Below, piece by piece: positions 1-11,287 of a stretch of DNA of 64,000 nt. This DNA is from Micromonospora sp. CB01531 (GTDB taxonomy: Bacteria > Actinomycetota > Actinomycetes > Mycobacteriales > Micromonosporaceae). The notes under the pieces were generated by a model. The model was not told the origin of the DNA. It was given only the letters and a program-made list of their open reading frames with translations, and did no database searches. The stretch spans positions 1 through 64,000 of the forward strand of contig NZ_LWLS01000046.1 of NCBI RefSeq assembly GCF_001905095.1. The letters run 5' to 3'. The translations under genes and the position numbers were made by a program. How positions within the stretch are numbered: position 1 is the first letter of the stretch; each line of letters opens with the position of its first letter.

Positions 1-163
1 CCACCGGGCCACCCCCGGCCACCGGACAGCCAGCCCCCCAACCGGACGACACACCACGCCCAACCAGACCCCAACCAGACAGCCCATCCCGCACAGGCCG
101 GGACCGAACGGGCGTCGACGGACCTCCGGGGCGAACAGCCGACCTTCTGGCGCTCTGAGGGGC

Positions 164-180
164 CACTTTCCCCGAAAGTG
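164..180. repeat. Short perfect palindrome
   Basis: CACTTTC-CCC-GAAAGTG forms a 7-bp perfect stem with a 3-nt loop. It lies in the gene-free left edge. It may be a terminator for a gene to the left of the window or a dispersed palindromic repeat. Confidence 0.5.
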
Positions 181-391
181 TCGCCTCGTGGTCGCGCAGG
201 GGCACGGTGATCGACTTCATGTGCGGTATGTGGCGGTGTCGTAGGTGATGGATACCGCCGTTTGCGGGATCTCGAGTGGATCAACGGAGGGCACCGGCCA
301 TTAGCCGGGGTTGTGGTGCGGGTGCCGGCACGCGCACGTCAACCCTCACCCACCGTCACATCCCGTGGCGGACCAGACCCATCCGCACCCT

Positions 392-462
392 GCTTTGCTC
401 TGCAGCCACATACGCAACACCCACAGAACGTGACAGCTGCGTATCCGGCTGCAGAGCAAAGC
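392..462. repeat. Long inverted repeat with 25-nt arms
   Basis: The arm at 392-416 (beginning GCTTTGCTCTGCAGCC) and the arm at 438-462 (ending GGCTGCAGAGCAAAGC) are reverse complements at 23 of 25 positions, separated by a 21-nt loop. The arms are less GC-rich than the surroundings. No T-tract follows. It could be a REP/MITE-like repeat or an RNA hairpin. Confidence 0.75.
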
Positions 463-760
463 GAGGACGGGGACAATTCCCCTTTGCGAAGCTGGCGGAG
501 GAAACACCTGCTCAGCCCCCTCTCCGGGGGCTGGCGTGCGTATTCGTCAAGACGCCTATCGGTTACGGTGCGTGCCTCAAGGCCAATCAGCCGGCCGTCA
601 CGTTCCGTCAAACCACTCCGATGGCTGGCGGGGCGATGTTGACGCAGGCACCTCGTCGCCCGCGCACCCTCGTGACGGCCAGACCGGGCACATGCGCGGC
701 ACCGACCGGCGCGGCACCGTTTCTCGCAGAGACCTGGGACGCGCGGCGGGCTGGGGCGAG

Positions 761-2701
761 TCAGGGGGTGGGAGTCGGCTTGGCGCCTTCGTCGAGGGCG
801 GCCAGGATCGCCTCCGCCGTCCGCTTCCCCACCCCGGGCACCTCGCTGATCTCTTCGACCGTGGCGGCGGAGAGGCGCTTGAGCGAGCCGAAGTGGCGCA
901 GGAGGGCCTTCCGGCGTACCTCGCCCAGGCCGGGGATGTTGTCGAGCGCCGACTCGGTCATCCGCTTCGAGCGCCGCTGCCGGTGGAAGGTGATGGCGAA
1001 CCGGTGCGCCTCGTCACGGACACGTTGCAGCAGGTAGAGCGCCTCCGAGGCGCGCGGGAGGATGACCGGGAACTCGTCGTCGGGCAGCCAGACCTCCTCC
1101 AGCCGCTTGGCCAGCCCGCAGAGCGCCACGTCGTCGATGCCCAGCTCGGCGAGCGCCTGCGCGGCCGCCGCCACCTGTGGCGCGCCGCCGTCAACCACGA
1201 CCAGTTGAGGCGAGTACGCGAACCGGCGCGGACGCCCGGTGGTGGGGTCGATGCCGGGCCGGTCCGGGTCGCCGGCGGTCTCCTCGCCGATCTCCCCGGT
1301 CTCGGCGCGCGCGTCGAGGTAGCGGGCGAAGCGCCGGCGGAGCACCTCGGACATCGCGGAGAGGTCGTCGCTGGCACCCCGGATGATGAACCGTCGGTAC
1401 TCGCTCTTGCGGGGCAGCCCGTCCTCGAAGACGACCATGCTGGCGACCACGTCGGTGCCCTGGATCTGCGAGACGTCGAAGCACTCGATGCGCAGCGGCG
1501 ATGTCCGCATGCCGAGCGTCTCGGCGATCTCGTCGAGGGCCTTGCTGCGGGTGGTCAGGTCGCCGGCCCGCTTGAGCTTGTGCCGAGCGAGCGCGTCCTT
1601 GGCGTTGCGTTCCACGGTCTCCAGCAGCGACCGCTTGTCGCCACGCTGTGGGACCCGCAACGACACCCGGCTGCCCCGGCGCGTGGAGAGCCAGTCGGCG
1701 AGCGCGTCGACGTCGCTGGGCAGCTCCGGGACCAGCAGCTCGCGGGGGACGTCCGCCTCGCCCTGCTCGCCGCCGTAGACCTGGGTGCAGAAGTGGTGCA
1801 CCAAATCGCCGGTGCTCAGGTCTTCGGTCTTCTCCACCACCCAGCCGCGCTGGCCGCGTACCCGGCCATCGCGGATGTGGAAGACCTGGACCGCGGCCTC
1901 GAGCGGGTCGTCGGCGAAGGCCACCACGTCGGCGTCGGTGCCGTCGCCGAGCACCACCGTCTGCTTCTCCATGGCCCGGCGCAGCGCGGCCAGGTCGTCA
2001 CGCAGCCGGGCGGCCCGCTCGAACTCGAGCTCCTCGCTGGCCTCCTGCATCTCCCGTTCGAGCCGCCGGACCATGGTGTCGGTGCGGCCGGCCATGAACT
2101 CGCAGAAGCCGTTGACGATCTCCCGATGCCGCTCGGCGGTGACGCTGCCGACGCAGGGCGCCGAACACTTGCCGATGTAGCCCAGCAGGCAGGGGCGGCC
2201 GACCTGACCGGCCCGCTTGAACACGCCGGAGGAGCAGGTCCGCGCCGGGAAGACCCGGAGCAGCAGGTCCAGCGTCTCGCGGATCGCCCAGGCGTGCGAG
2301 TACGGCCCAAAGTAGCGGACCCCCTTGCGCTTGGCGCCGCGCATCACCTGGAGCCGCGGATACTCCTCGTCCAGGGTCACCGCCAGGTACGGGTACGACT
2401 TGTCGTCGCGGTAGCGGACGTTGAACCTCGGGTCGTACTGCTTGATCCAGGTGTATTCCTGCTGGAGCGCCTCGACCTCGGTGGCGACGGTGATCCAGTC
2501 CACCGACTCGGCGGTGAAAACCATCTGCCGGGTGCGCTGGTGCAGGTTGACCGGGTCGGCGAAGTAGGAGTTGAGCCGGCTGCGCAGGCTTCGCGCCTTG
2601 CCGACATAGATCACCCGGCCGGTGCCGTCGCGAAAGCGGTAGACCCCTGGCGACTCCGGGATGGTGCCGGGTGCGGGACGATAGGTCGAGGGGTCAGCCA
2701 C
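761..2701 (-). CDS. uvrC: Excinuclease ABC subunit C (UvrC)
   Basis: 646 aa, the usual length. UvrC joins the UvrB-DNA pre-incision complex and makes the 3' and 5' cuts of nucleotide excision repair. Visible parts are the N-terminal GIY-YIG nuclease ([10 protein letters not shown]...[14 protein letters not shown], residues about 17-48), a UVR UvrB-binding segment near 205-240, the RNase H-like endonuclease domain ([19 protein letters not shown], about 405-425), and C-terminal helix-hairpin-helix repeats ([30 protein letters not shown]). The GTG start is supported by a TAGGCT box 6 nt upstream, so the mRNA is probably leaderless. No gene follows on its strand before the window edge. Confidence 0.97.
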   Translation of the reverse strand: MADPSTYRPAPGTIPESPGVYRFRDGTGRVIYVGKARSLRSRLNSYFADPVNLHQRTRQMVFTAESVDWITVATEVEALQQEYTWIKQYDPRFNVRYRDDKSYPYLAVTLDEEYPRLQVMRGAKRKGVRYFGPYSHAWAIRETLDLLLRVFPARTCSSGVFKRAGQVGRPCLLGYIGKCSAPCVGSVTAERHREIVNGFCEFMAGRTDTMVRRLEREMQEASEELEFERAARLRDDLAALRRAMEKQTVVLGDGTDADVVAFADDPLEAAVQVFHIRDGRVRGQRGWVVEKTEDLSTGDLVHHFCTQVYGGEQGEADVPRELLVPELPSDVDALADWLSTRRGSRVSLRVPQRGDKRSLLETVERNAKDALARHKLKRAGDLTTRSKALDEIAETLGMRTSPLRIECFDVSQIQGTDVVASMVVFEDGLPRKSEYRRFIIRGASDDLSAMSEVLRRRFARYLDARAETGEIGEETAGDPDRPGIDPTTGRPRRFAYSPQLVVVDGGAPQVAAAAQALAELGIDDVALCGLAKRLEEVWLPDDEFPVILPRASEALYLLQRVRDEAHRFAITFHRQRRSKRMTESALDNIPGLGEVRRKALLRHFGSLKRLSAATVEEISEVPGVGKRTAEAILAALDEGAKPTPTP

Positions 2702-2707
2702 GCCGCA

Positions 2708-2713
2708 AGCCTA
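2708..2713 (-). promoter_or_regulatory. -10 box for leaderless uvrC
   Basis: TAGGCT on the minus strand, followed by 6 nt and the GTG of uvrC. Transcription would begin at or next to the start codon, which fixes the start choice. Confidence 0.6.
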
Positions 2714-2788
2714 GTCCGCACCCCCGACACCCCACCGCCGCCACGCGTCCCCCACCCGGACCCGCGGGCGGGGGACGCCGCCGAGCAC

Positions 2789-3277
2789 TCAGGCGAGGGT
2801 GATCTGGTCGCCGGTGACCTTGATGTTCTTCGGGGCCAAGGGCCGGGTGGCCGGGCCCTGCTTCACCGATCCGTCGACGATCGAGAACCTGCTGTTGTGG
2901 CAGGTGCAGTTGATGGTGCCGCCGTCGACATTCGACACCGGGCAGCCCTGGTGGGTGCAGATCGGGTCGAAGCCCTTGAACTGGCCCGGCTCCGGCTGGG
3001 TGATCACGACGCCCTTGCTGGCGAACACCGCGCCGCCGCCGACCGGGATGTCGGTGGTCCGGGTCAGCGGGCCGATGCTGTCCCGGTTACCGCCCCCGGC
3101 GTCGCCGGCGCCGGTCGCGCCCGGGCCGCCGCTGGTCGGCGCCGGGGTCCCCGAACCCGAGCCCTCGTTGTCGCCGCAGGCGGCGAGCACCACTGCCGCG
3201 CCGACCGCGCCGGCGCCCGCGAGCAGGGCTCGGCGCGTCTGCGTACCCGGCTCGTTTCCCACCTGATCGTCACTCAT
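2789..3277 (-). CDS. Tat-exported Rieske [2Fe-2S] lipoprotein
   Basis: 162 aa. The N-terminus carries a twin-arginine signal with a lipobox (TRRALLAGAGAV...VVLAACG), so it should be folded in the cytoplasm, exported by Tat and lipid-anchored outside. After a Gly/Pro/Thr/Ser-rich linker comes a Rieske domain with both cluster motifs: CTHQGC and CTCHNSRF (Cys-X-His ... Cys-X2-His). The ATG at 3277 is chosen because GAGAGAG lies about 7 nt upstream; an in-frame ATG at 3325 would precede the Tat motif with unrelated sequence. No oxidase or reductase partner is adjacent, so its redox partner is unknown. Confidence 0.88.
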   Translation of the reverse strand: MSDDQVGNEPGTQTRRALLAGAGAVGAAVVLAACGDNEGSGSGTPAPTSGGPGATGAGDAGGGNRDSIGPLTRTTDIPVGGGAVFASKGVVITQPEPGQFKGFDPICTHQGCPVSNVDGGTINCTCHNSRFSIVDGSVKQGPATRPLAPKNIKVTGDQITLA

Positions 3278-3313
3278 GTCCGGCCTCTCTCTCGACTGCC
3301 GCCACCCATCATG

Positions 3314-3339
3314 ATCCGTGTCCATTTCTGGACACGGAT
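3314..3339. terminator. Perfect 11-bp hairpin between uvrA and the Rieske gene
   Basis: ATCCGTGTCCA-TTTC-TGGACACGGAT is a perfect 11-bp stem with a 4-nt loop. It lies downstream of uvrA and 37-62 nt upstream of the Rieske start, both on the minus strand. It could be the uvrA terminator, although there is no T-tract, or an operator for the Rieske gene. Confidence 0.5.
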
Positions 3340-3472
3340 GACTGTGCCGCGCGGTTCATACGAGCGCGTCACCAAATGGGTACCGAAACCCAGAACGCCC
3401 CGGCTTCGCCCGGACGCGCGGACGGGCCGTGCGGCGGGCCGGCGGGTGCGCCGGGCCGCCGCGGCGCTCGGC

Positions 3473-6415
<2,943 letters not shown>

Positions 6416-6619
6416 GGTGCGTGTGCTCCCGGAGAAAGAATGTGAGGCGGATCTGTCCGCTCGGAGCGTGGTCTGAGCGGTTTTTCGAGGTTGTCGAGGC
6501 GCAGGGAAGACGCCCGAGCAACTCTAGCCCTGAGGTACGACAACTTTCGTCGTGCGCACATTCCCCCAGGTCGGCCCGGTCGCGCCGGCTCCGACGGGCC
6601 GCCGCGACCGGTGCTCGAC

Positions 6620-7756
6620 TCAGTATCCGCCGGGAGGCGGCGGCGACGCCGGACGCGCGGCGCGCCGCCGCTCGCCCCGCCAGCTTCCTCGCCGCTCGGC
6701 GGCCAGCCGGGCCTGCCGGCGCCGGCTCTCGTACGCCACCTCCCGCTGGAGCCGGCGCCAGCTCTCCCAGCGCCGGACGGACAGTTCCCCGCTCTCCAGT
6801 GCCGCCCGCACCGCGCAGGCCGGCTCGGCCTCGTGTGCGCAGTCGGCGTAGCGGCAGCCGGCGGCGAGCTCGGCGATGTCCGCGAAGGCCCGGTCCAGCC
6901 CGGCCGAGCCGTCCAGCAGGCCGACCGCCCGGACGCCCGGGGTGTCCAGCACCGCGCCCCCGCCGGGGATCGGCACCAGCGCCCGCCAGGTGGTGGTGTG
7001 CCGGCCCTTGCCGTCCACCCGGCGGATCGCCTGGGTCCGCATCACGTCTGCCCCGGCGAGCGCGTTGACCAGGCTCGACTTGCCCGCGCCGGAGGGCCCG
7101 AGCAGCCCGAGCGTCCGCCCCGGCGCGACGTACCGGCGCAGCGGGCCCAACCCGGCGCCGCGCTCGGCGCTGACCGGCAGCACCGGCACCCCGGGTGCGA
7201 CGGCTTCGAGCTGCCGGGCGACCGCCGCCGGGTCGGCGGCCAGGTCCGTCTTGGTGAGTACGAGCAGCGGCTCGGCCCCGGACTCGTGCGCCAGGGAGAG
7301 CAGCCGCTCGATCCGCGCGGTGTCCGGCTCGGGGTGCACCGGTTCCACCACCGCGGTGGCGTCCAGGTTGGCGGCGAGCACCTGGCCGCTGGCGTCCTTG
7401 CCGGCGGTACGGCGAACCAGCGCGGTGCGGCGGGGCAGCACCGCCTCGACGGTCACCGGCCCGTCCGGCCAGGTGGCCAGCAGCACCCAGTCACCGGCGC
7501 AGGGCAGCGCGGTCAGGTCGCGGGCGGCGGCGGCCAGCACCGCGCCGCCCAGGCTGGCCCGGACCGGGCCTTCCGGGCAGAGCACGGTGCAGATCCCCCG
7601 GTCGACCCGGGCCACCCGGCCCGGACGGTGGTCGGTGCGCCGTCGTACGTGTGCCGCCCAGTCGGCGTCCCAGCCGAGGGCGGTCAGATCGAGTGTCATG
7701 GTGTCCTCATCGGTGTCGAGGGGTTCATGGCGGAACACGCGTGCTAGGACCGGCAT
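6620..7756 (-). CDS. rsgA: Ribosome small-subunit GTPase RsgA (YjeQ)
   Basis: 378 aa. This is a circularly permuted GTPase that helps 30S subunit maturation. An N-terminal OB fold (about 35-110) is followed by the G domain in the permuted order G4-G1-G3 (TKTD, GPSGAGKSSLVN, DTPGVRAVGL). The C-terminal zinc knuckle is complete (CRYADCAHEAEPAC, pattern C-X4-C-X-H-X5-C). I chose the ATG at 7756 because GGAGGT stands 7 nt upstream. An in-frame ATG at 7699 (MTLDLTALG) with GAGGAC upstream would remove 19 residues and match shorter homologues. The C-terminus is Arg/Pro-rich. Confidence 0.93.
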   Translation of the reverse strand: MPVLARVFRHEPLDTDEDTMTLDLTALGWDADWAAHVRRRTDHRPGRVARVDRGICTVLCPEGPVRASLGGAVLAAAARDLTALPCAGDWVLLATWPDGPVTVEAVLPRRTALVRRTAGKDASGQVLAANLDATAVVEPVHPEPDTARIERLLSLAHESGAEPLLVLTKTDLAADPAAVARQLEAVAPGVPVLPVSAERGAGLGPLRRYVAPGRTLGLLGPSGAGKSSLVNALAGADVMRTQAIRRVDGKGRHTTTWRALVPIPGGGAVLDTPGVRAVGLLDGSAGLDRAFADIAELAAGCRYADCAHEAEPACAVRAALESGELSVRRWESWRRLQREVAYESRRRQARLAAERRGSWRGERRRAARPASPPPPGGY

Positions 7757-7917
7757 GCTCACCACCTCCGTCCCGACTCCCGGTGCCGCGTTCGACGCCG
7801 ACTTCAGCTCGGCGCGTCTGGCGCCGCGCCGCGACCTGAAGCCGTCGGACCGACGGTAAGGGCGCGGGCCGACGCGCCGAAAGCGATTTCCCCGACGACG
7901 CGACGGCGCCCGACCGT

Positions 7918-7923
7918 TAGGGT
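7918..7923 (+). promoter_or_regulatory. -10 box for the isomerase leader ORF
   Basis: TAGGGT followed by 6 nt and the GTG at 7930, the first codon of the 20-codon leader. The spacing matches the leaderless pattern of uvrC, uvrB, polA and others in this window, so the leader ORF is probably translated from the mRNA 5' end. Confidence 0.6.
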
Positions 7924-7929
7924 CGGTTC

Positions 7930-7992
7930 GTGAGCGCGAGGAGTGAGCCGGTTCTGCGAGCCCCGCAGTCGCGAGGTGAGGTGGCGCCGTGA
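7930..7992 (+). CDS. 20-codon leader ORF within a start-codon repeat
   Basis: GTG-initiated ORF encoding MSARSEPVLRAPQSRGEVAP, ending in a TGA that overlaps the GTG of the isomerase gene (GTGA, 7989-7992). The 59-nt unit from GTG to GTG matches the tesB leader at 58310-58372 at 54 of 59 positions. Inside is a stem CTGCG-AGCCC-CGCAG. The TAGGGT box 6 nt upstream suggests translation starts here and re-initiates at the isomerase. Whether the peptide has a function is unknown; the unit may mainly be a repeat that preserves coupling. Confidence 0.6.
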   Translation: MSARSEPVLRAPQSRGEVAP

Positions 7993-8708
7993 GCAACGAT
8001 CCGCTGCTGTTGACCGGCGAGGTGGCCGACGCCACCGCCCGGTTGCTGCGTACCGTGGCCGGCTTCGACGCCGGGGACGTCGCCGCCGCCTCGCTGCTGC
8101 CGCGCTGGACCCGCGGGCATGTGCTGACCCACCTGGCCCGCAACGCCGACGGCTTCGTCAACCTGCTCACCGCCGCCCGCACCGGCGAGGCCGTTCCGAT
8201 GTACGCCAGCCCGGCGGCCCGGGTGGCCGACATCGAGGGCGGCGCCGCCCGGCCGCCGGCCGCCCACCTGGACGACCTGCGCCGGTCCGCGGGCCGGTTC
8301 GCGGCGGCGGTCGCCGCCATGCCGCCCGAGGCGTGGACCGCGACGGTGCAGACACCGCGCGGCCCCCGGGTGGCCGCCCTGCTGGTCTGGGGCCGGCTGC
8401 GCGAGGTGGAGGTGCACCACGTGGATCTGGCCGCCGGCTACCGGCCCGCGGACTGGCCGGCGGCGTTCAGCCACCGGCTGCTGCACGAGGTCGCCGCCGA
8501 CCTGGCCGACCGGGCCGCCGCACCCGCGATGGTGCTGCGCTTCCCCGGCAGCGGCTGCCACGAGTTGGGCATCGGCGACCGGGCCGGGGCGCCCACCGTC
8601 TCCGGCGCCGCGCCGGACCTCGCCGCCTGGCTGATCGGCCGCACCGCGGGCGAGGTGCTCACCGTCACTCCCGACGGTCCCCTGCCGAACCCACCGGAAT
8701 GGATATAG
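7989..8708 (+). CDS. Maleylpyruvate isomerase family, mycothiol-dependent enzyme
   Basis: 239 aa DinB-like four-helix protein of the MDMPI family, which uses mycothiol, the actinobacterial low-molecular-weight thiol, as cofactor. The metal-ligand pattern is present: His in RGHVLTHLARNADGF (about 45-55), then Glu and His in REVEVHHVDLAAGY (about 140-152). A C-terminal MDMPI domain follows. The substrate cannot be told from sequence. The GTG start overlaps the stop of the upstream leader ORF, and the downstream MBL gene starts 7 nt after this stop, so the pair is an operon that may handle thiol conjugates. Confidence 0.9.
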   Translation: MSNDPLLLTGEVADATARLLRTVAGFDAGDVAAASLLPRWTRGHVLTHLARNADGFVNLLTAARTGEAVPMYASPAARVADIEGGAARPPAAHLDDLRRSAGRFAAAVAAMPPEAWTATVQTPRGPRVAALLVWGRLREVEVHHVDLAAGYRPADWPAAFSHRLLHEVAADLADRAAAPAMVLRFPGSGCHELGIGDRAGAPTVSGAAPDLAAWLIGRTAGEVLTVTPDGPLPNPPEWI

Positions 8709-8715
8709 CTGTCCC

Positions 8716-9369
8716 ATGACCTACACCGGAGACGTCACGCCCGGCGGCGAGCCCGCCGTCCGCGAGCTCGACCAGCTCACCATCACCAAGGTGTCGGTGG
8801 GTCCGATGGACAACAACGCCTACCTGCTGCGCTGCCGGGACACCGGCGAGCAGCTGCTGATCGACGCCGCGAACGAGGCGCCGCGCCTGCTCGACCTGGT
8901 CGGCGACGGCGGGCTCACCGCGGTGGTCACCACGCACCGGCACATGGACCACTGGGTGGCCCTGGAGGAGGTGGTCGCCAAGACCGGGGCCCGCCCGCTG
9001 GTGCACGCCGACGACGCCGACGGGCTGCCGATCCCCGCCGAGCCGCTCCGCGACGGCGACACCATCGCGGTCGGTGGCTGCGGCCTGCAGGTGATCCACC
9101 TCAAGGGCCACACCCCGGGCTCGATCGCGCTGCTCTACCGCGACCCGTCCGGCATCCCGCACCTGTTCACCGGCGACAGCCTCTTCCCGGGCGGCGTCGG
9201 CAACACGGACCGGGAGCCGGAGCGGTTCGGGCAGCTCATCGACGACGTCGAGCACAAGCTGTTCGACCGGCTGCCGGACGAGACCTGGTTCTACCCGGGG
9301 CACGGCAAGGACGGCACGCTGGGCGCCGAGCGCCCTGCCCTGCCGCAGTGGCGGGCCCGCGGCTGGTGA
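8716..9369 (+). CDS. MBL-fold metallo-hydrolase (glyoxalase II-like)
   Basis: 217 aa metallo-beta-lactamase-fold hydrolase. The metal motif HRHMDH (residues about 75-80) matches HXHXDH, and later ligands are visible in LKGHTPGS, FTGDSLFP and YPGHGKD. The fold and length resemble hydroxyacylglutathione hydrolase-like proteins. Coupling to a mycothiol-dependent enzyme suggests a mycothiol thioester substrate, but this is inference. The ATG is 7 nt after the upstream stop. Confidence 0.92.
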   Translation: MTYTGDVTPGGEPAVRELDQLTITKVSVGPMDNNAYLLRCRDTGEQLLIDAANEAPRLLDLVGDGGLTAVVTTHRHMDHWVALEEVVAKTGARPLVHADDADGLPIPAEPLRDGDTIAVGGCGLQVIHLKGHTPGSIALLYRDPSGIPHLFTGDSLFPGGVGNTDREPERFGQLIDDVEHKLFDRLPDETWFYPGHGKDGTLGAERPALPQWRARGW

Positions 9370-9432
9370 GCCGCCCGTCGGCCCCGGCCCGGCGGGTCGG
9401 CGCCGACGGCGTCAGGTTTCCGGCCGGCCCAC

Positions 9433-10056
9433 TCAGGACGCCGCGCCCGCGCCGATCACCGCGCGGAGCCGGCGCCGGGTGCCGAGCAGCACCGGAGCGG
9501 CGAGCAGGAGGCCGACCGCCATGGTGAGTACCGACGGGTTCGGCACCCCGGGCAGCAGCCCGGTCAGCGCCCGGGCGGTGATGCCCAGCGCCACGTAGGC
9601 GCCGGCCCAGAGCGTCGCGCCGAGCGCCGCGCAGGCCACGAACCTCCGGTACGGCATCCGCAGTCCGCCGGCGGCCAGCGGCAGCAGCGCGTTGAACACC
9701 GGCAGGAAGGGGGCGACCAGCACCATCCGGCCGCCGCCACGGTGCAGGAGCGCCTCGGCGGCCACCCAGCGCGACTCACCGATCCAGTCACCCAGCCGGC
9801 TGCGCCGCAGCCGCTCGCCCCAGCGCCGCCCGGCCAGGAAGCTCAGCGACCAGCCGGCGAGGCAGCCGGCCACCACCGCCGCCACGGTGGCCAGCCCGGT
9901 CGCCGGCCGGCCCGCGCCGACCGCCGCGAGCACCGCGGCGTCGCCGGGCACCAGCACCCCGATCAGGGGTACGGCGTCGGCGAGCATGACCATGCCCAGC
10001 ATCCCCATCAGCAGGGTGGTGGGCAGCTCCCCGACCTGGGCCAGCAAATCCGTCAT
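9433..10056 (-). CDS. DedA family membrane protein
   Basis: 207 aa with about five hydrophobic segments. DedA/VTT proteins are implicated in lipid flipping and membrane homeostasis. Family features include the N-terminal re-entrant region with VLVPGDAAVLAA, and the RMPYRRFVACAALGATLWAG block. The ATG at 10056 is supported by a TAGCGT box 7 nt upstream. Convergent with the MBL gene; the 63 nt between them contain an imperfect GC-rich hairpin. A second DedA-type gene lies at 16786-18255. Confidence 0.88.
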   Translation of the reverse strand: MTDLLAQVGELPTTLLMGMLGMVMLADAVPLIGVLVPGDAAVLAAVGAGRPATGLATVAAVVAGCLAGWSLSFLAGRRWGERLRRSRLGDWIGESRWVAAEALLHRGGGRMVLVAPFLPVFNALLPLAAGGLRMPYRRFVACAALGATLWAGAYVALGITARALTGLLPGVPNPSVLTMAVGLLLAAPVLLGTRRRLRAVIGAGAAS

Positions 10057-10063
10057 TCCGCGT

Positions 10064-10069
10064 ACGCTA
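10064..10069 (-). promoter_or_regulatory. -10 box for the leaderless DedA gene
   Basis: TAGCGT on the minus strand with a 7-nt gap to the ATG at 10056, which supports that start over an in-frame upstream extension. Confidence 0.55.
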
Positions 10070-10156
10070 TGGCCCCCGCTACGGGCGCACATCCGGCCGG
10101 ATCCCCCACCCTCCCCTGATTTCGGCTCGGGGTCGCCCCGAACCGACCGGCACCGG

Positions 10157-10831
10157 TCATCGTGGACGCAGCACCTGCACCCGGCGTACCGGGGAGTCGA
10201 CCGAGGGCTCGGTGGTCGGCACCGGGTAGCTGGCGACCACCTCCAGCCGGTCCGGCGGCAGGTGTCCCCGGTCGGGGTCGCCGACCAGCACCTGGACACC
10301 CCGGTCGGCGGCCCGCTGCAAAAACGGCAGCACCCGCTCGGCCAGCGCGGCGTCGTAGAGGATGTCCCCGGCCAGCAGCAGGTCGGTGCGGACAGTGCTG
10401 TCCAGCAGGTCGCCGGCGGTGGCGGCCACGGCCACCCGGTTGGCCCGGGCGTTGACCGTGACGGCGGCTACCGCGTACGGGTCGACGTCGTTGGCGACCA
10501 CCCGCGCCGCCCCGGCGAGCGCGGCGGCGATGGCCACCAGCCCGGACCCGGCGGCCAGGTCGAGCACCCGCCGGCCGGCGGCCAGCTCGGGATGGTCGAG
10601 CAGGTGGCGGGCCAGCGCCTGGCCGCCGGCCCAGACCGAGGCCCAGTACGGCGGCGGCAGCGACTGTCCGGCGGCCGCCTCCATCCGGGCCCACCAGAGG
10701 ATCGCGTCCTCGGCGACGTGCAGCCGTACCTCGGGCACGAACGGCGTGGCGACCAGCCGGAGCCGGTCCATGCCGCCGCCGGGCGCGGCGATCTCCCGTT
10801 CCAGGTCGGCCAGCGCGGTCTGTGCCCTCAT
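10157..10831 (-). CDS. Class I SAM-dependent methyltransferase
   Basis: 224 aa Rossmann-fold methyltransferase. An N-terminal segment with [17 protein letters not shown] precedes the SAM-binding motif ([17 protein letters not shown]) and the acidic motif ANDVDPYA. The PPYW...W block resembles the family that contains protein-lysine methyltransferases and the COG3897 nicotinamide N-methylase-like proteins, but the target is unknown. The ATG at 10831 was chosen; another in-frame ATG at 10843 is possible and neither has a clear Shine-Dalgarno. It is divergent from the cold-shock gene. Confidence 0.82.
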   Translation of the reverse strand: MRAQTALADLEREIAAPGGGMDRLRLVATPFVPEVRLHVAEDAILWWARMEAAAGQSLPPPYWASVWAGGQALARHLLDHPELAAGRRVLDLAAGSGLVAIAAALAGAARVVANDVDPYAVAAVTVNARANRVAVAATAGDLLDSTVRTDLLLAGDILYDAALAERVLPFLQRAADRGVQVLVGDPDRGHLPPDRLEVVASYPVPTTEPSVDSPVRRVQVLRPR

Positions 10832-11009
10832 CGGGCCAAGCATGCCGGGTGCCGACTCCACGCGGAGGGATTTTTCCGCTCGACGCGTATTCGCGAGGCA
10901 CGCCGGCACTTCCGCCAGCGGATCCCGGTTCGGCCGGTTACTGTCGGGAAGGTACAGGGCGATCATCGGCTGCGGCCGGTGCTCACCCGCTTTGAACAGG
11001 GAGAGACGC

Positions 11010-11213
11010 ATGGCAACCGGCACGGTCAAGTGGTTCAACTCGGAAAAGGGCTTCGGCTTCATCGAGCAGGACGGCGGGGGTCCGGACGTGTTCGTCCACT
11101 ACTCGGCCATCCAGAGCAGCGGCTACCGCGAGCTGCAGGAGGGTCAGAAGGTCGAGTTCGAGGTGACCCAGGGGCAGAAGGGCCCGCAGGCGGACAACGT
11201 CCACCCGATGTAG
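11010..11213 (+). CDS. Cold-shock protein (CspA family)
   Basis: 67 aa single cold-shock domain, full length. RNP1 (KGFGFIE) and RNP2 (DVFVHYSAI) RNA-binding motifs are intact, so it should act as a single-strand RNA/DNA chaperone. AGGGAGAG lies 5 nt before the ATG. A TACTGT -10-like box at 10939-10944 would give a leader of roughly 60 nt, typical of csp genes. A perfect palindromic terminator follows. Confidence 0.95.
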   Translation: MATGTVKWFNSEKGFGFIEQDGGGPDVFVHYSAIQSSGYRELQEGQKVEFEVTQGQKGPQADNVHPM

Positions 11214-11224
11214 TTTCGTGCCGG

Positions 11225-11256
11225 CGGCGGCGGTCGGGCGCGCCCGACCGCCGCCG
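11225..11256. terminator. Perfect 32-bp palindrome between convergent genes
   Basis: Arms of 16 bp meet at CG|CG with no loop (centre GGGCG|CGCCC). It sits between the stops of the cold-shock gene (+) and the M15-like gene (-) and probably terminates both. There is no T-tract, as is common in high-GC actinobacteria. Confidence 0.75.
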
Positions 11257-11287
11257 AAGCGCATCCCCAGCCGGGCGCGCCGGCCGG

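Larger units (their letters stand above)
1..760. other. Left-edge region without a supportable gene
   Basis: I see no convincing coding sequence here: the open frames have shadow-like composition and no recognisable domain. The stretch holds several inverted repeats: a 7-bp stem at 164-180, a 25-nt arm pair at 392-462, and a 7-bp stem with a 5-nt loop at 514-532 just before the 3' end of uvrC. In many actinobacteria uvrC is followed directly by rapZ, yvcK and whiA; here nothing recognisable follows uvrC within the window. Confidence 0.6.

Noticed and set aside
6416..6619. SOS (LexA) box in uvrA, uvrB or uvrC promoters
   Set aside because: I looked for the actinobacterial TCGAAC-N4-GTTCGA pattern in the three upstream regions and found none.
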